Shown here in pieces: positions 27,760 through 39,568 of a stretch of DNA of 64,000 nucleotides (positions are counted from its first letter, which is position 1; each line of letters starts with the position of its first letter). This stretch comes from Ricinus communis (Eukaryota > Streptophyta > Magnoliopsida > Malpighiales > Euphorbiaceae). The stretch spans positions 2,232,001 through 2,296,000 of the forward strand of contig NC_063256.1 of assembly GCF_019578655.1 (NCBI RefSeq), written 5' to 3'. The position numbers and the translations under genes are program-made. The notes below the pieces were generated by a model. That model worked only from the letters and a program-made list of their open reading frames with translations. It was not told the origin of the DNA and searched no databases.

Positions 27760-29750
27760 TCAACCTACTTCGATCAGATTTCCAACGCAATAGCTATACA
27801 GCTGGAGAGAGAAAGAGAGAGAATAACAACCAGCTGCCACTTGATTAGAGCCGGACGTGTCGGTAGCTGTAAAAAGTTCAGTCTTTACTTCTTTCTGAAC
27901 AAAGTTCTATCTTCCTCTTTACTATTAATATTATTAATTATTAAAATAATGTTTATGTTTTCCACTCTATGGACCAGAAGCAAGACAAAAGAAGATTTTA
28001 TTTTTTGAAAAAAGAAAAAAAAAAAAGGAAGAAAGAAAGATAGGCAGTGATTGATTAATGTGAACTTTTGAACTGGAAAAGCTTTGAGTGACTCGTGAAG
28101 AAATTAGACTTTTAAATGTGAGGTTTAGCTGCTTTTTTCTATCTTTCTTTCATTAAAAAAAATATTATTATATTATATTTGGTTGAGAAAAGAAAATTGT
28201 TGTGGTGTCATTTGATGAGTGGGTTTGTTGACGATCTTATCGAAATATGGTGCAGCCTGAAAGGACCACGAGCAGACGGCACATATTGGTCAAATGATGT
28301 ATGATTATACAAAGCAATTTCACAGATGAACGCTTCATGATTTTATTACATCCTCTTAATTGGCTTATTTTCAGTGAATAAACCTTTTAAGCTCAGGTGG
28401 GAATCATCTTCAATTATAGACTAAATAAATAATATATGAAGAGACTGTAAAACAAAACTGCAGAGAGTTCATTTGTTTATTTACTTGTACAGTGTAATAT
28501 ACAGCAAGCTTCAAGGGAGGCGAATTTTCAAAACATCCAGCTACTGACATCCATGATACAACCAGGGATGACTTGACTGGGTGAAAAGTATAGGTTATCG
28601 TGCAATTCATTGCTTGCCCATCCCCCAAGTCTTCTTCAACATCCTCATTCTCGATCTTCTAGTCCTTTTTACCCTGTCTTTGCTGTTTATTTTATATTTG
28701 ATTTAATTAAATAAAACATTTTAATATTATAAACTTCATACAGATCTAATTATATAAAATTTTAAAATAATTTTTATATAATTATATAAATTTCTAAAAT
28801 AGTTTTTACTCTATTCAAACTGTGTAAGTTTTAGATTTGTAAATTTGAAAAAGATGTGAACCTGTCGTAGAATATGGCTTTTTTTAAAAGGAAAATTTCA
28901 TCAACTTAGACACGAATCCAAGAAATCTGGCAAGCAAAAGATTAACAAGAATGCTGCCCGACTCACATGAATGCCAACTATTGAGTGTTCATGTAAGTAA
29001 AGATAGATCAGGTGAACTTCCCCAAAGCAAGAGAGAAGAAAGATGAGAAAACATATAATAATGATGCGATGAAGATAGGGACCGTGAAACATTATCCAGC
29101 TTGTGTCCTCGTTCATTATTGGGTGACTGCAAGTTCGGTAGAGATAGCATTCACTTCCCTAATACGATATAATTCATAACATCAAAAAGCAGCCATCCAA
29201 CAAACTCCCTCTACCAAGAGACTATATGGCATTTACATCCATTTAGATTTCTGCAAGCAGAACAACAAAACCATAGCATCAGGAAACCATCCTTTACACA
29301 TCAAGAGCAGTGCAAACAACCTGACAGTCGGGAGATAGTGAGTTTCTTTTGATATATCTGCAACCAACTCCATACTCAAGATCCTCCATCTAGCAAGTTC
29401 AGCACCAATTTAAATAGTCCTGGGAAATGTACCAGTGAACAATGCAACAGATTACATCATTTTCCGCACTATTACAACTTTGCGATCCACATCTAGCAGC
29501 AGCTCCATGATAGAATTGATGAAATTATAGAGGGAAAGGGGGAGAGATAAATGCACACAGTAACAATAGAAAGCGTTCCATGTATCCTTAACATTTCATT
29601 GCAACATATACTTTTACAAACCAGTTTCAAAACACCACAGAATACCTCACACCACATATAATATGATAAGCCATACATGATAGTACAACTAAGGAAACAT
29701 CTCACACCTAAACCATTTGTATACATAAAAACAGTTAGCTCTAAATGTAT
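27760..29750. other. MAP kinase upstream region and 3' flank of the BPS-like gene
   Basis: Contains the MAP kinase promoter and leader, including a short GA run near 27807, then AT-rich spacer (28680-28860), and 3' UTR of the next minus-strand gene towards 29750. Short open frames (28410-28628, 28901-29116, 29493-29726, all minus) show no protein likeness. Confidence 0.5.
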
Positions 29751-30809
29751 TCATCTTACAAGCTGTTCTCCTACGTTAGTCCCTAAGGTTGTGTCATTGA
29801 CTGCACCAGATTCCCTCAATTTACAAAGTAGAGCATCACGCCCACTCAAAACTATCTTGAAAAAGCCGTCCACTTGCTTTGCAAGAAGATCCAATCCTTG
29901 AGAAAGCTTCTCTGATCCTTTTCTCAAATCTGAAACAGAATTTTCAAATGCTTCCACTTCAACAGGTCCCACCCCATCTTGAATCATAGGATACAACTTC
30001 TTCACAATTGAATCAACTGCATCCAATTCTTTCAGAACTGTAAACTTCCCATGGCAAAATTTCTCTCTAATTTCCACATTGAGATTCGTCTGCAAATCAG
30101 AAAATGCTTGCGCCCACTTGATTGTGTCAGAGACATCCAAAACTAACAAATTCTTTGAAGAATTTGAGAAGGCTGCAGCAAAGACACTACATAGAAATAC
30201 TGTCTGCACCTTAACACCATACATTGCGCGCATCAAGACCTTTCCTTTAGCAGAGTTCTTAACCTTCGGCAAATTCAATGATCCCCTAAGATTTTCCAAA
30301 ATGGAGCGACAGTTCTCGACTCTTTGATTCTTTGAACTGATGTGTTGCCTCCAACTATCGAGGGAAGCAGAGGCCCGCACAAATTGCTTTGAAGTGTTGG
30401 ACTCCAAGTTATGAAGGACACATTGAAGCAAGAGATGACCTTGATTAAGCCTGGAAAGCTCAGAGCTAAAGGCAATGCAGATGTCAAGCAACTTCACACT
30501 GATGTCCAGGTACACATCTATCCATTTCTCATCCCAGTTTGCTACAGGGAGCTCAAGATCAGTAATCAGGGTCTTTATGTCAGTGTGAGTCTCACAAAGT
30601 GACTCCATTGCAGATTTCATCCATGTTAAGCTAAGAACATCATCCTTGTCCTTTGGGATAAGTTTCTTCAACCTCTCCACCAAGGTCTCTTCGAAAGCAT
30701 TCAACAAAGAGAGAAGCCTAGGGGTCAACTGAGAGCCCTTTGGTGACATCATCCGGAAAGGATTTCCAAATGAAAAGAAAGGGCGGTGTGGCTCCTGGGG
30801 TGTGCTCAT
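29751..30809 (-). CDS. BPS1: BYPASS1-like (BPS) protein
   Basis: A single coding exon of 352 residues from the ATG at 30809. The N-terminus PHRPFFSFGNPFRMMSPKG and the later blocks SLCETHTDIKTLITDLELP, WIDVYLDISVKLLDICIAF, LSRLNQGHLLLQCVLHNLE, KVKNSAKGKVLMRAMYGVK and FFKIVLSGRDALL match the plant-specific BPS family. Arabidopsis BPS proteins prevent constitutive production of a mobile root-derived compound that arrests shoot growth; the biochemical role is unknown. The 5' UTR seems to be spliced: an acceptor TTACAG lies at 30822, 12 bases before the ATG, with candidate donors at 31655 and 31446, which may give alternative leaders. The protein lies next to the MAP kinase as I recall for both At4g01360/01370 and At2g46080/46070. 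The symbol denotes the family; the member is not resolved. Confidence 0.92.
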   Translation of the reverse strand: MSTPQEPHRPFFSFGNPFRMMSPKGSQLTPRLLSLLNAFEETLVERLKKLIPKDKDDVLSLTWMKSAMESLCETHTDIKTLITDLELPVANWDEKWIDVYLDISVKLLDICIAFSSELSRLNQGHLLLQCVLHNLESNTSKQFVRASASLDSWRQHISSKNQRVENCRSILENLRGSLNLPKVKNSAKGKVLMRAMYGVKVQTVFLCSVFAAAFSNSSKNLLVLDVSDTIKWAQAFSDLQTNLNVEIREKFCHGKFTVLKELDAVDSIVKKLYPMIQDGVGPVEVEAFENSVSDLRKGSEKLSQGLDLLAKQVDGFFKIVLSGRDALLCKLRESGAVNDTTLGTNVGEQLVR

Positions 30810-32913
30810 CCTGACTAATTACTGTAAGCAATTCACCAAACAAAATCATTAATCTCAATATCAACCAAGAAAAGGAAAGGGTGTTCTTGGTGCAACAGTA
30901 CTCACAGGGGGGAAACCCCCTGCCTGCCTTTTTTACAAAAAGGCTACCTCCACCACTTCTACCCATGACCTTTTCAGTCACCAAAGAGCAACAATTCACT
31001 GTTGCACAAAGACTCACCCTCCCGTATGATCAATAGAGGCATAAATAAACGAGATCTAAAATCATCAATTGTGAACAAACCAGAACCTAAACAAGGTAAT
31101 GGAAAACACACCTATAAACAGACAACCATCCATTTGACTCCTAAGAAAAGTTTTGTATAAACCTCTTATAATAGAAAACCTATTAATACAAATTTGAAGT
31201 CCAATCAGAACATCTTTAAAAAAGGAAAACTATCTAGTACAAAGAGTTCTTAACACCGAACAAAATCACTAAAAAAGCAGCAACAAAAGCCATGTGAGAG
31301 TAAATCTTTAGAGAATCAACAAATAATGCATCTCTGTTATATCTTACAACAGAAATTAAGCAACAAACAAACCTCAAGCACATAATTAACTATAACAACA
31401 TTCAGATCTAACCAAAAAAAATAGAAATTGATAAATAGAAACTTACCTAAGGGTTAGATCTTTGGATTAATTAGCGATTACTCGAAGATAAACAAAAAGC
31501 CGTCACAGATTGTCACAAACAAAAAATCAAACCCAAAAGCTTTTCTAGCAAACCATAATACTAGACCTAGATCTAAAAAAGAGAGAGAGAAAAGAGAGTC
31601 GAAAAGAATACACCTGTGTTCGAAACGGATTATAAGGATATAGAGAGATTCGTACCTAAATTGATACTCGCCGGCTAAAGCTGTGAAATTCCGAAGAAAG
31701 TTTCAAACGCGTCGCACAAATTTTGCGTGGTTGAGAATTTGGACTTTATCACCAATTGTTGATACCAAATAATCGTTGATTTTAATTTTCCAATCAACAG
31801 CCAAACAAAATAGAATTAAAAGTTAGGTGATGATTTATTGACCAAGGTTTTGATGGAGTCACAGGCTGTGTTAGAGAATTTTGTCACGGGCGCTACACGT
31901 GGAAGGGCATGAATGGGTCATTTGATAAGGCCGTTTGGGACACAAAGCTCATGTGACGTTAAATGATAGATAATGCTTATCTTAGGGCGGCGGTGTACAG
32001 TAGTGCCTGATTATTTTATTATTACTATTTTGTTTAGGACGAAAGGGGGTGGAAGGTGTGGGACCACAAAGAGGCCACTTGATTAGTTAATCCAACGGAT
32101 AGAAGAGCTTTGTCGGTCAATCGAGAAATAAACAAAGACGACGTTGTTTTGGCTGTTCTTCTAATTTGTCTAAAGCCCTAACCCTAATAAACTTTATTTG
32201 CCAACTAATGCGTTATTTTATCAGAAAAATTCGAGAAATCAGGTTTGTCCAACTTCATACATTTGTTAAATTATTTTGTATCTAAAATAAGCACTTAATA
32301 TGATTCCAGAGGAAAGCAAAATATCATTATCTCTTAATGATATTATATTTAATAGTATTAATATTTATTTATTTATTTATTTATTATTGTGTATATTTTA
32401 TTTATAATTTCAAATGATATTTATTTATCTATTAAATAGTATGACTTAATTTTTATCAGAGTAAATGTTATAGAAAATGAAACAATAATAATCAGTAATT
32501 TAGGGGTGGTTTGTTAATTTATTCAGTTTTCTCTTTTAAAAACGAGCATTAGATCGTGGGCCAAGAAATAAGAAAATATGGGACGAGTCACATTCGTTGG
32601 GCTGGAACTAAGACAAATATCGAATCCAGTAAAACCATACTAAACTTTATTGGATAAATTTCATGTTATTTAGCATCATCGATTACGTTTCTCATGAATA
32701 AAAATAAAAATGACGAGAGGCAACCATGTAATAAAAAGTAGTGAATGTTTTTTTATTTAAAAAGAAAGAAACGCATTTCCTGATATGGAAATAGCAGCAG
32801 GACTTGCCAAAAAATGTGTTAGAAATTAGCTTGCTTTTCGTATCAATCAACCAAGCATGTGATGCTTTTAGTATAAGAAGAAAAAGGGAAAGGAAGATGC
32901 ACAGAGTGCTCGA
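30810..32913. other. BPS-like gene leader, introns and promoter; spacer
   Basis: Positions 30822 to about 31655 look like one or two 5' UTR introns. Promoter sequence follows to about 32200 and includes the telo-box-like AACCCTAA near 32179. The rest (32220-32900) is AT-rich with no features. Confidence 0.5.
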
Positions 32914-33365
32914 CTAAATACGAAATTCTGGAAATTTGTTTAGCTTTACTTTGTTTTCCTTACAAGAATCTACACAAGCTTGTCCTACTCCTGTGATTAC
33001 AGTGTTTTCAAACTCTTTAATGCACACTCTACACTCGTTACTCTTCCAATCTAAAACAACTTCTCTTTCATGCCAAAAGCATGGCCCATCAGCAATAAAT
33101 CGAGTCAAACAATGCAACAGATTGCAAATTCCATGTCTCCTTTTTTAACAAAAAGAAAAACGAGCAGAATATCTTATGAGTTCCTCGTACATAAATCACC
33201 TCGATTTATAATGGACATAAATTGTTTGACACCACCAAATTTACTATCCACATTAAAGGGACTCACATGAATGCACGCTCCTTGGACCCTCAATAGAACA
33301 TAAAGGAAGAGGAGGAGTATTACTTTAGTGGGGATATGAATACGCGTTTCTGAACAGGCATCCAT
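32914..33365 (-). other. Possible small secreted cysteine-rich gene or remnant (unproven)
   Basis: Two minus-strand frames lie close together. From the ATG at 33365 the first reads MDACSETRIHIPTKVILLLF and on through a hydrophobic stretch to VQGAC, a plausible signal peptide with a cleavage site. A strong donor (GTGAGT) follows at about 33268. The second frame (about 33130 to 32914) has eight cysteines spaced as in a disulfide-rich peptide, with CRVCIKEF and VGQACVDSC, and is preceded by a pyrimidine-rich stretch ending in AG. However, joining the two at these sites shifts the frame by one, so either another splice site is used or the gene is broken. I do not recognise the family. Could equally be chance. 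Confidence 0.25.
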
Positions 33366-34785
33366 GTATATCACAGCAGAAATCAGGAGAAAAAAATAAT
33401 AATTTGAGAAAGGATCTTAAACCCTGTGGAAAAAAAATGCCCAAGTATCCACAAGAAAGCTTGTGAGATCCGCTAACTGATGGGCCAATCTTGTGTTGCC
33501 GGCATGAATTTGATCCTCTGCATGCATCAGACAGAACTTCAAGAATTTAACCTGCGTGTCCTACTTGAGCACCCAGCAGCATATTCGAATAAGACTAAAA
33601 AATGAACCTAGGATGATAGCACAACAGTGAAGTCCGGATAAAGACACGAGAGGAGCGGTCACCACATACTTTCAATTCATGACCACACTTACTTCAATAG
33701 GTGTAATCTGCCAAATGTCAGTGTCATGCTCGAAGGGTAATTGCATCTTCTGGCATTGATAACGAAGGTGATAGCAGGGAGCCATCAGGTCCCATTCGGC
33801 TGCGGCCCAGCTGGCTGGTCCAACCCAATAAGACTAGAAGAAAATGCACATGAATAAAGCTTATATGCTTTGAAAGAATTGGATGATTACTGTGTCTATA
33901 TCCCACAACCATCCAATTTTAGAGTTGGCAGTGATGTTAATCCAAATACTTCCATAAAACTAGCTGGTAAACATATCCGTCGCCCATATCGGTGATGGAG
34001 ACGAGTCATAAGCTAGCGATGCCAAGTAGATGATACGTTGAGAAGAAAGAAGGCGTAATCACAAATGCACTATCATCCTTGCATTTCAATACCAGTATTT
34101 ATAATCTCTCATATTTATATACCGCAGTCATTCGTTAGGTTGAAATATCATTTATATATATATATCAAGAAATCAAACTGTAAAATAATGCGAATACTGG
34201 CGTTGCTCTTTCTATCATTTCACACTCCAATAATAATAGATATTATAATGATTGATGAAAAACTGCTATTTTCTTTTTTTCTAAAGATGCATGGACAAAA
34301 GCACATAATAACAGCGAACCTCATCGAGTATTCGGAATTTTCTCCTGGAGAAGAATGGACAAACAGACTAGAAAGAAGAATATGCTAATAACTAATTCTT
34401 AAAAAAGTACATTTTGGACGAATTGGTAGTACAGTTACTAAGCAGTTCTTATTTTCTACCTGGGAAAAAACCAAAAAGAAGATGTAATAATAATGGCTTG
34501 TATAAAAATAATGAATGAATTCTTTCAATCAATTTTACATTTATATCCAATTGAAGTAAGGATAGGATACTCAAAGGAAAGCTAAGCACAAACAATGCAG
34601 AATATGGTTCTCGTCCAATTGAAGATACAATAAACATGAAGGGTAAAAAACTGAAAGAAAAAGTAAAAGGAAAAAGAGAAGAGAAGAGAAGTAAGGAGAG
34701 AAAAGAAAAGAAAAGGAAAAAAGAAGTCTTCAGTAACTTATAAGGGGTGTTTAAATTAGTCAAATCACCTAATCCTCCAGAAACG
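33366..34785. other. Spacer and 3' flank of the receptor-like kinase
   Basis: No gene supported. A polypurine tract rich in GAAAAG and AGAGAA runs at about 34651-34727, just past the kinase stop, and generates spurious phenylalanine-rich and serine-rich frames on the other strand. Confidence 0.5.
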
Positions 34786-37158
34786 TTATCTCCATCTACT
34801 TTGTTGATGAAGATTCCTACTACTATCACCTTCACTTGTATCTGAAGTGCCTTCACCAAACTGTCTATCACCTAATTTTGCAACAGCAGGATTTTCTTGT
34901 TCGTATTCATGGCGTGAATTGGAAGATTCTCTCCCAATTCGGCGTTCCTGCAAATTACAGGAAGAAATGCGTAACTGAATTGAAAACAAAACCATTAACA
35001 GAGAAATTTCTTCATGGTTTGAGAAGAAATAGTGCATACATCACGAAATAGCAAGTCATCCGCCTCAAGCATGTGGATCACATGCCCCATTTTGGGCCTC
35101 CTTGTAGCATCAGGATCAACACATCGAAGAGCAACCAGAAGAACACGTTTTAGAGCTTTGGAAGCAGGCATCTCAGGCAACTTAGGATCAACTACTTCTT
35201 CAGATTTTCTGTTTCCAACCATGGTTTTTAGCCAGTCCACCAAATTCACCTGCAATTATTTCATACTCCCACGTTATGGTTTGAAACAAAAGAGAACCAA
35301 GAACAAGAGAGCTAAAGAGAGAGTATTTCCCAAATTGAAATCAAAACTAACCTCTCCTTGTGGTCGACTATAATCAACAGGACTTCTCCCAGAAATTAAC
35401 TCCATGATTAATATACCAAAGCTATAAATATCACTCTTCTCGTTCAGCATTCCAGTGCATGCATATTCTGGTGCAACATAACTGGAAAAGCAACAATATG
35501 AAGTCAATTTCCTAGTAATAAGTATTAGAAAACTTCCAACAAATTGACCAAATTGTATTCTTTGAATTAAAGTTGTATTTTGATCGATAACCTTTACTAA
35601 TTCAAGGGAAAGAAAAGATAAGCACCAAAATTTTGAAAGAGGGAAATGAACTAACCCAAATGTTCCCATCACCCGTGTTGTTACATAACTCCTCTCAGAA
35701 CACAAGAGCTTAGCAAGTCCAAAATCAGAAACCTTAGGGTTCCATTGGCGATCCAGTAATATGTTACTGGATTTTACATCTCGATGGACAACTTTTGGTT
35801 CAAGACCCTCATGAAGGTAGGCCAATCTGCAATAACAAACCAAAAAAAAAAACAGAATTTGAGTGACAATTGAATGCCTAAACATGACATGTTCATGAAA
35901 CAAGAATTTGGAGTACCGATTGTCCTACCCTTTTGCTGTTCCCAATATAATATTCATCCGAATATCCCATGTAAGAGGGCTAACATCTCCAACGTCACCA
36001 TGAAGCCACTGATCCAGATTACCATTGTCGACATACTCGTAGACGAGCATCCTACAAAACGAAACAAATAAGAAAGTTACATCTGCTCCACCACTCGATC
36101 AAAAAAGGTACAAACAAAATTCAAACTTAGATTAAATCACACGTGCCTGTAAGCACCTTCAACACAGTATCCGAGCAACCTAACAAGATTCTTGTGCCGT
36201 ACTCGTCCAATTACTTCCACTTCTACTTTGAATTCCTTCTCAGCTTGACCCCTGATGAATAATTATGTCATCTCAAAACTCATGAGCTGATGACAGAGAA
36301 GATAAAGAGCCTCTATATAATGTTATTTTAGTCATTAGCATAAAATAATATAAGTTCGACAAGAAATCCCATAACCCACAAAGCATGTTTCTTTACAGCA
36401 CAATATATTCTACCACATGGAAGACAAGAATAAAGAACACAGACACATAAAAGGGGAAAAGAAAAATCAAAATTTCAATGCCATTTTTTCTTGCAAAACT
36501 TCAGATTGAAATAAAAAGATCCAAAATTTAATGCTCTAACTGAATTATATGTTTTAAGAGAATGAAACTTGTACCTGTTATTCAACAAATTCTTAACAGC
36601 AACTCTAGTGCCATCACTCAAAACCCCACTATAAACAATTCCATAACCACCTTCACCAATCACATTCTCTTCACAAAGTCCATTAGTAGCAGCTTCAAGC
36701 TCTCTCAAAGTATACCAACGGCCCCACCCAAGATGTGAAACTTCAGGACCCACACTTCCACTACCAAACGACGCCGTCTCACACGCACTAGCAGTCCCTC
36801 TGCTCTCTCCACTAGACGGCCTGTCAGAGAACACCACGCGGTGCTCCGTCTTACCGATCTCAACTTGAATCTCTGGGACCTGAACCGCATGATGGTGGTG
36901 GTGGTGGTGGTGGTTGTCCTGTGTCGGGAAATGCACGATTTCTTGAATTTCTTTAGAGATTGGAGGGGTGATAGTGTCGGTCAGTTTTAATGTCTTCTTG
37001 TTTTTACGGCGAGAGGTTATGCAAAGAGAGAGAAGAAAGAGAGCCAGAACTATTAAAGATCCTAACAAGATTCCAATGACTACCCATAATCGTAGCCCAA
37101 ATATTGAGGTTGGCTTCGACAGCTCTGTGTTAACGAATGCGGCGTCGTACACTGACAT
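34786..37158 (-). CDS. Membrane-anchored receptor-like Ser/Thr kinase without ectodomain (At4g01330/At1g01540 type), seven exons
   Basis: Exons 37158-36575, 36251-36147, 36051-35929, 35826-35656, 35481-35352, 35249-35040 and 34947-34786 join in frame to 494 residues. One transmembrane helix spans about residues 23-46 ([20 protein letters not shown]), preceded by only a short exterior tail. The juxtamembrane part has a run of eight histidines (83-90). The kinase domain shows GEGGYG (168-173), VAVK with Lys189, HRD at 285-287, DFGLAKLL, an RVMGTFGYVAPEYA activation segment and [13 protein letters not shown]. All catalytic residues look intact, so it should be active. Ligand is unknown. Intron 2 begins GC rather than GT (see findings). 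A GAA microsatellite lies in the leader (about 37302-37326). Confidence 0.94.
36852..36913 (-). repeat. Histidine-codon microsatellite inside the kinase CDS
   Basis: A (CAC)n run on the minus strand encodes eight consecutive histidines in the juxtamembrane region. It is in frame, so length changes would alter the protein only by whole residues. Confidence 0.7.
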
Positions 37159-38116
37159 TTTTTCTTTCTTTCTTTAATCTGACATCAAGAATTGGTTTGC
37201 TCTTTAATTCCGGCAAGCATTCAAAATGAATGTGGAAAGAGAGGAAGGAAACGAATAAAACTAATATTTAGAAGTCTATAAATAGAAAGAAAGCGGTGTC
37301 GCTGAAGAAGAAGAAGAAGAAGAAGCAATAGTGAAGACTGAAAAGAGAAATGGTAAAGAAGAAGAAAATGGTAGTGAAGAGAGAGAGAGAGAGAGAGAGA
37401 GGGAGAAAAAGAGTTGTTTTTAGAAGATGAGCTGTCAGTTTGTCTGTGTAGGTGTGGAGGAGGAGTGAGAATTTAGTAAAATGACGTGCTTGTCCTCTGA
37501 GGACAGTGTGTAATGGGCCTGGATTTTCTAGTTTTCTACATTCTGTGATGTGAGTTCCGTTGTGGGACCTCCAATTTGGGTCTCATATATATATATATTA
37601 TGGGTAAGGGAGAAAAAAGAAAAGAAAAGAAAAGAAAAGGTGACCGTTAATGATGTTAGGAGAGCAGGCACCCAATGTTTGATCCTCTTCTTCTCTTTAA
37701 TTTTTAGGTTTCCAGTTTGAGGAACATAATCCCCTCATTGCATTAAGATACCCATTACAGCAAAGTGTTTCTGTAGTAATCCTACAGAAACACTTTGCTG
37801 TCAAACACTAATTACTATGTATAGATTTATATGCATTGAACAAAAAAGGACGGCAGGTGAACATAATAACAACTTAAAGACACAGTGGTTGTTAGGTATT
37901 TAGTATGATTGACCGATTACAACTTTCTTCACTCACCTTTTGGTTACTTACTATTGAGTTACTATTATTATTATTATTATTATTATTTCTTTCCTCTCTC
38001 ATAATTAAACTACCCAGTCCTTTTTTTTTTTTAATTAACTTATTGTATGATTTTTTGGAATGAATAAATTATTCTTTCTTTTTAAATATATTTTTTAGTA
38101 ATTTAAATAAAACAAA

Positions 38117-38150
<34 letters not shown>

Positions 38151-39568
38151 CTAACCACAGTGATACGCATAGCAAGGAACCCAATTATTTAGAGACATGA
38201 ATTATTATTAGAGTGAGTGTGTAGTAATAAAGGTTATGGGTAAGCAGTCAGTCGTGTGTGTTTGTACAGCGAAAGGTTAGCCATCTTATTATGTGACTTT
38301 AAGTGATTGATTAAGTCATCATTTGATAACTCTAATGCAAATGAAGTTAAATTAAGTAATCATATTATGTTTTAGTTTAGGCCACTGAACTGAGTAGGGC
38401 CATTCCCATTCAATAATAACGCTGTCAAAAGTCTTCCGTTTCTGTCTGCATGTGTATTATTTCTTTATTTATTTACAGTCTCTTACTTAAAAATTGTGAT
38501 TTCCTCACTGTACAATCGCATGTTGCGAATTGCAAGTGATATTTTTTCTTTTATTATTATAATATTATATCTCAGACAAATGATTGATTATAGAAACATC
38601 AACAGTGGAAAGCCTCCTCAGAACTGAGTAGACACCGCAGCGGACTCCGTAGATTTTTAAAAAGGTTTGTGCTTTCTTCAAACTTTGCAAACACCCAACA
38701 TTCCCTTTTTTTTTGTTTTTGCCATTTATTTTTTCCTTTTTGGTGATCTTTATTTTTCCTTCTCATTTGATTGGAGAGTTAGAAGGGGACAGGAAAAAGA
38801 AAGAAGAAGAAGAAAAAGGCCATTGCTTTCTACTCGTGTATGCATTAGAAGATTCATAATCAACTTTCACTGGCATAAACCCATAACAGATCAAAACATA
38901 AGTGATCGCATAGGAATACTACAGATTTTTCATCTCAATCAGATTTGAATTACTGATTCGAGCCACTTCAAGTATTGCGTAATTTGCACTCACCTATAAC
39001 CATCTAGCAACTCACGTTTCAAATTTTGCCATACCTACTGAACAGAAAAAGAAAAAAAAAGGACTGCAATTTTCCTGCGCCACAACTCTTGAGAATGTCC
39101 CCTAAACCTGAAGAATGTGTTTGAAGGGCAAAAGATAATCTGATAGGAAGAAATAAAGAAGAGGATCATACTGGTTTAGCATTAGCATAACAACTAACCA
39201 CTATTATCTCAATTCAAGGCGACATTGCTAATTGTCTCAAGACAACAGACGCAAGCATGCGCAGGTTGAAAACAAATTTAGATCCCGTAACCATTAAATC
39301 ACATGCAAATATAAGATACATAACTGGGTCACTTTTTCATGTTCCATTTTGTGCCCCTTTGTTTTTTGTTTCTTTTCTTTTCTTTTTCCCTGCTTCGCCC
39401 CTGTGAACTGAGATTACAAGAAAGTGTTACGTGAACTATATAGCTTTCAGTCTCCAACAGGATTGACAGCGGTCTATTTCATAATGGCTGATTCTGATTG
39501 TAATACTATTTGTCAAGTTGGAATGGAATGAATGAAATGCTCAGCTACCCTTCCACAAGGTGCTCATA
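37159..39568. other. Promoter of the receptor-like kinase, hairpin, microsatellites and spacer
   Basis: Holds a GAA run (37302-37326), a GA run (about 37379-37401), an AAAAG tract (about 37617-37638), the hairpin at 37757-37801, ATT repeats (37967-37987) and a TA run (38120-38147). From about 38600 to 39568 no gene is visible. A frame at 38667-38948 (+) is pyrimidine-tract noise. Confidence 0.55.
37757..37801. repeat. Short hairpin: 20-bp perfect inverted repeat with 5-base loop
   Basis: The left arm acagcaaagtgtttctgtag (37757-37776) is the exact reverse complement of the right arm (37782-37801), with loop taatc between. No matching target duplication was seen on either side. It lies about 600 bases upstream of the receptor-like kinase start. 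Confidence 0.9.

Noticed and set aside
34449..34871. Minus-strand 140-codon frame overlapping the last kinase exon
   Set aside because: Its central part is Phe/Leu/Ser noise from the polypurine tract at 34651-34727. It overlaps the true last exon in another frame.
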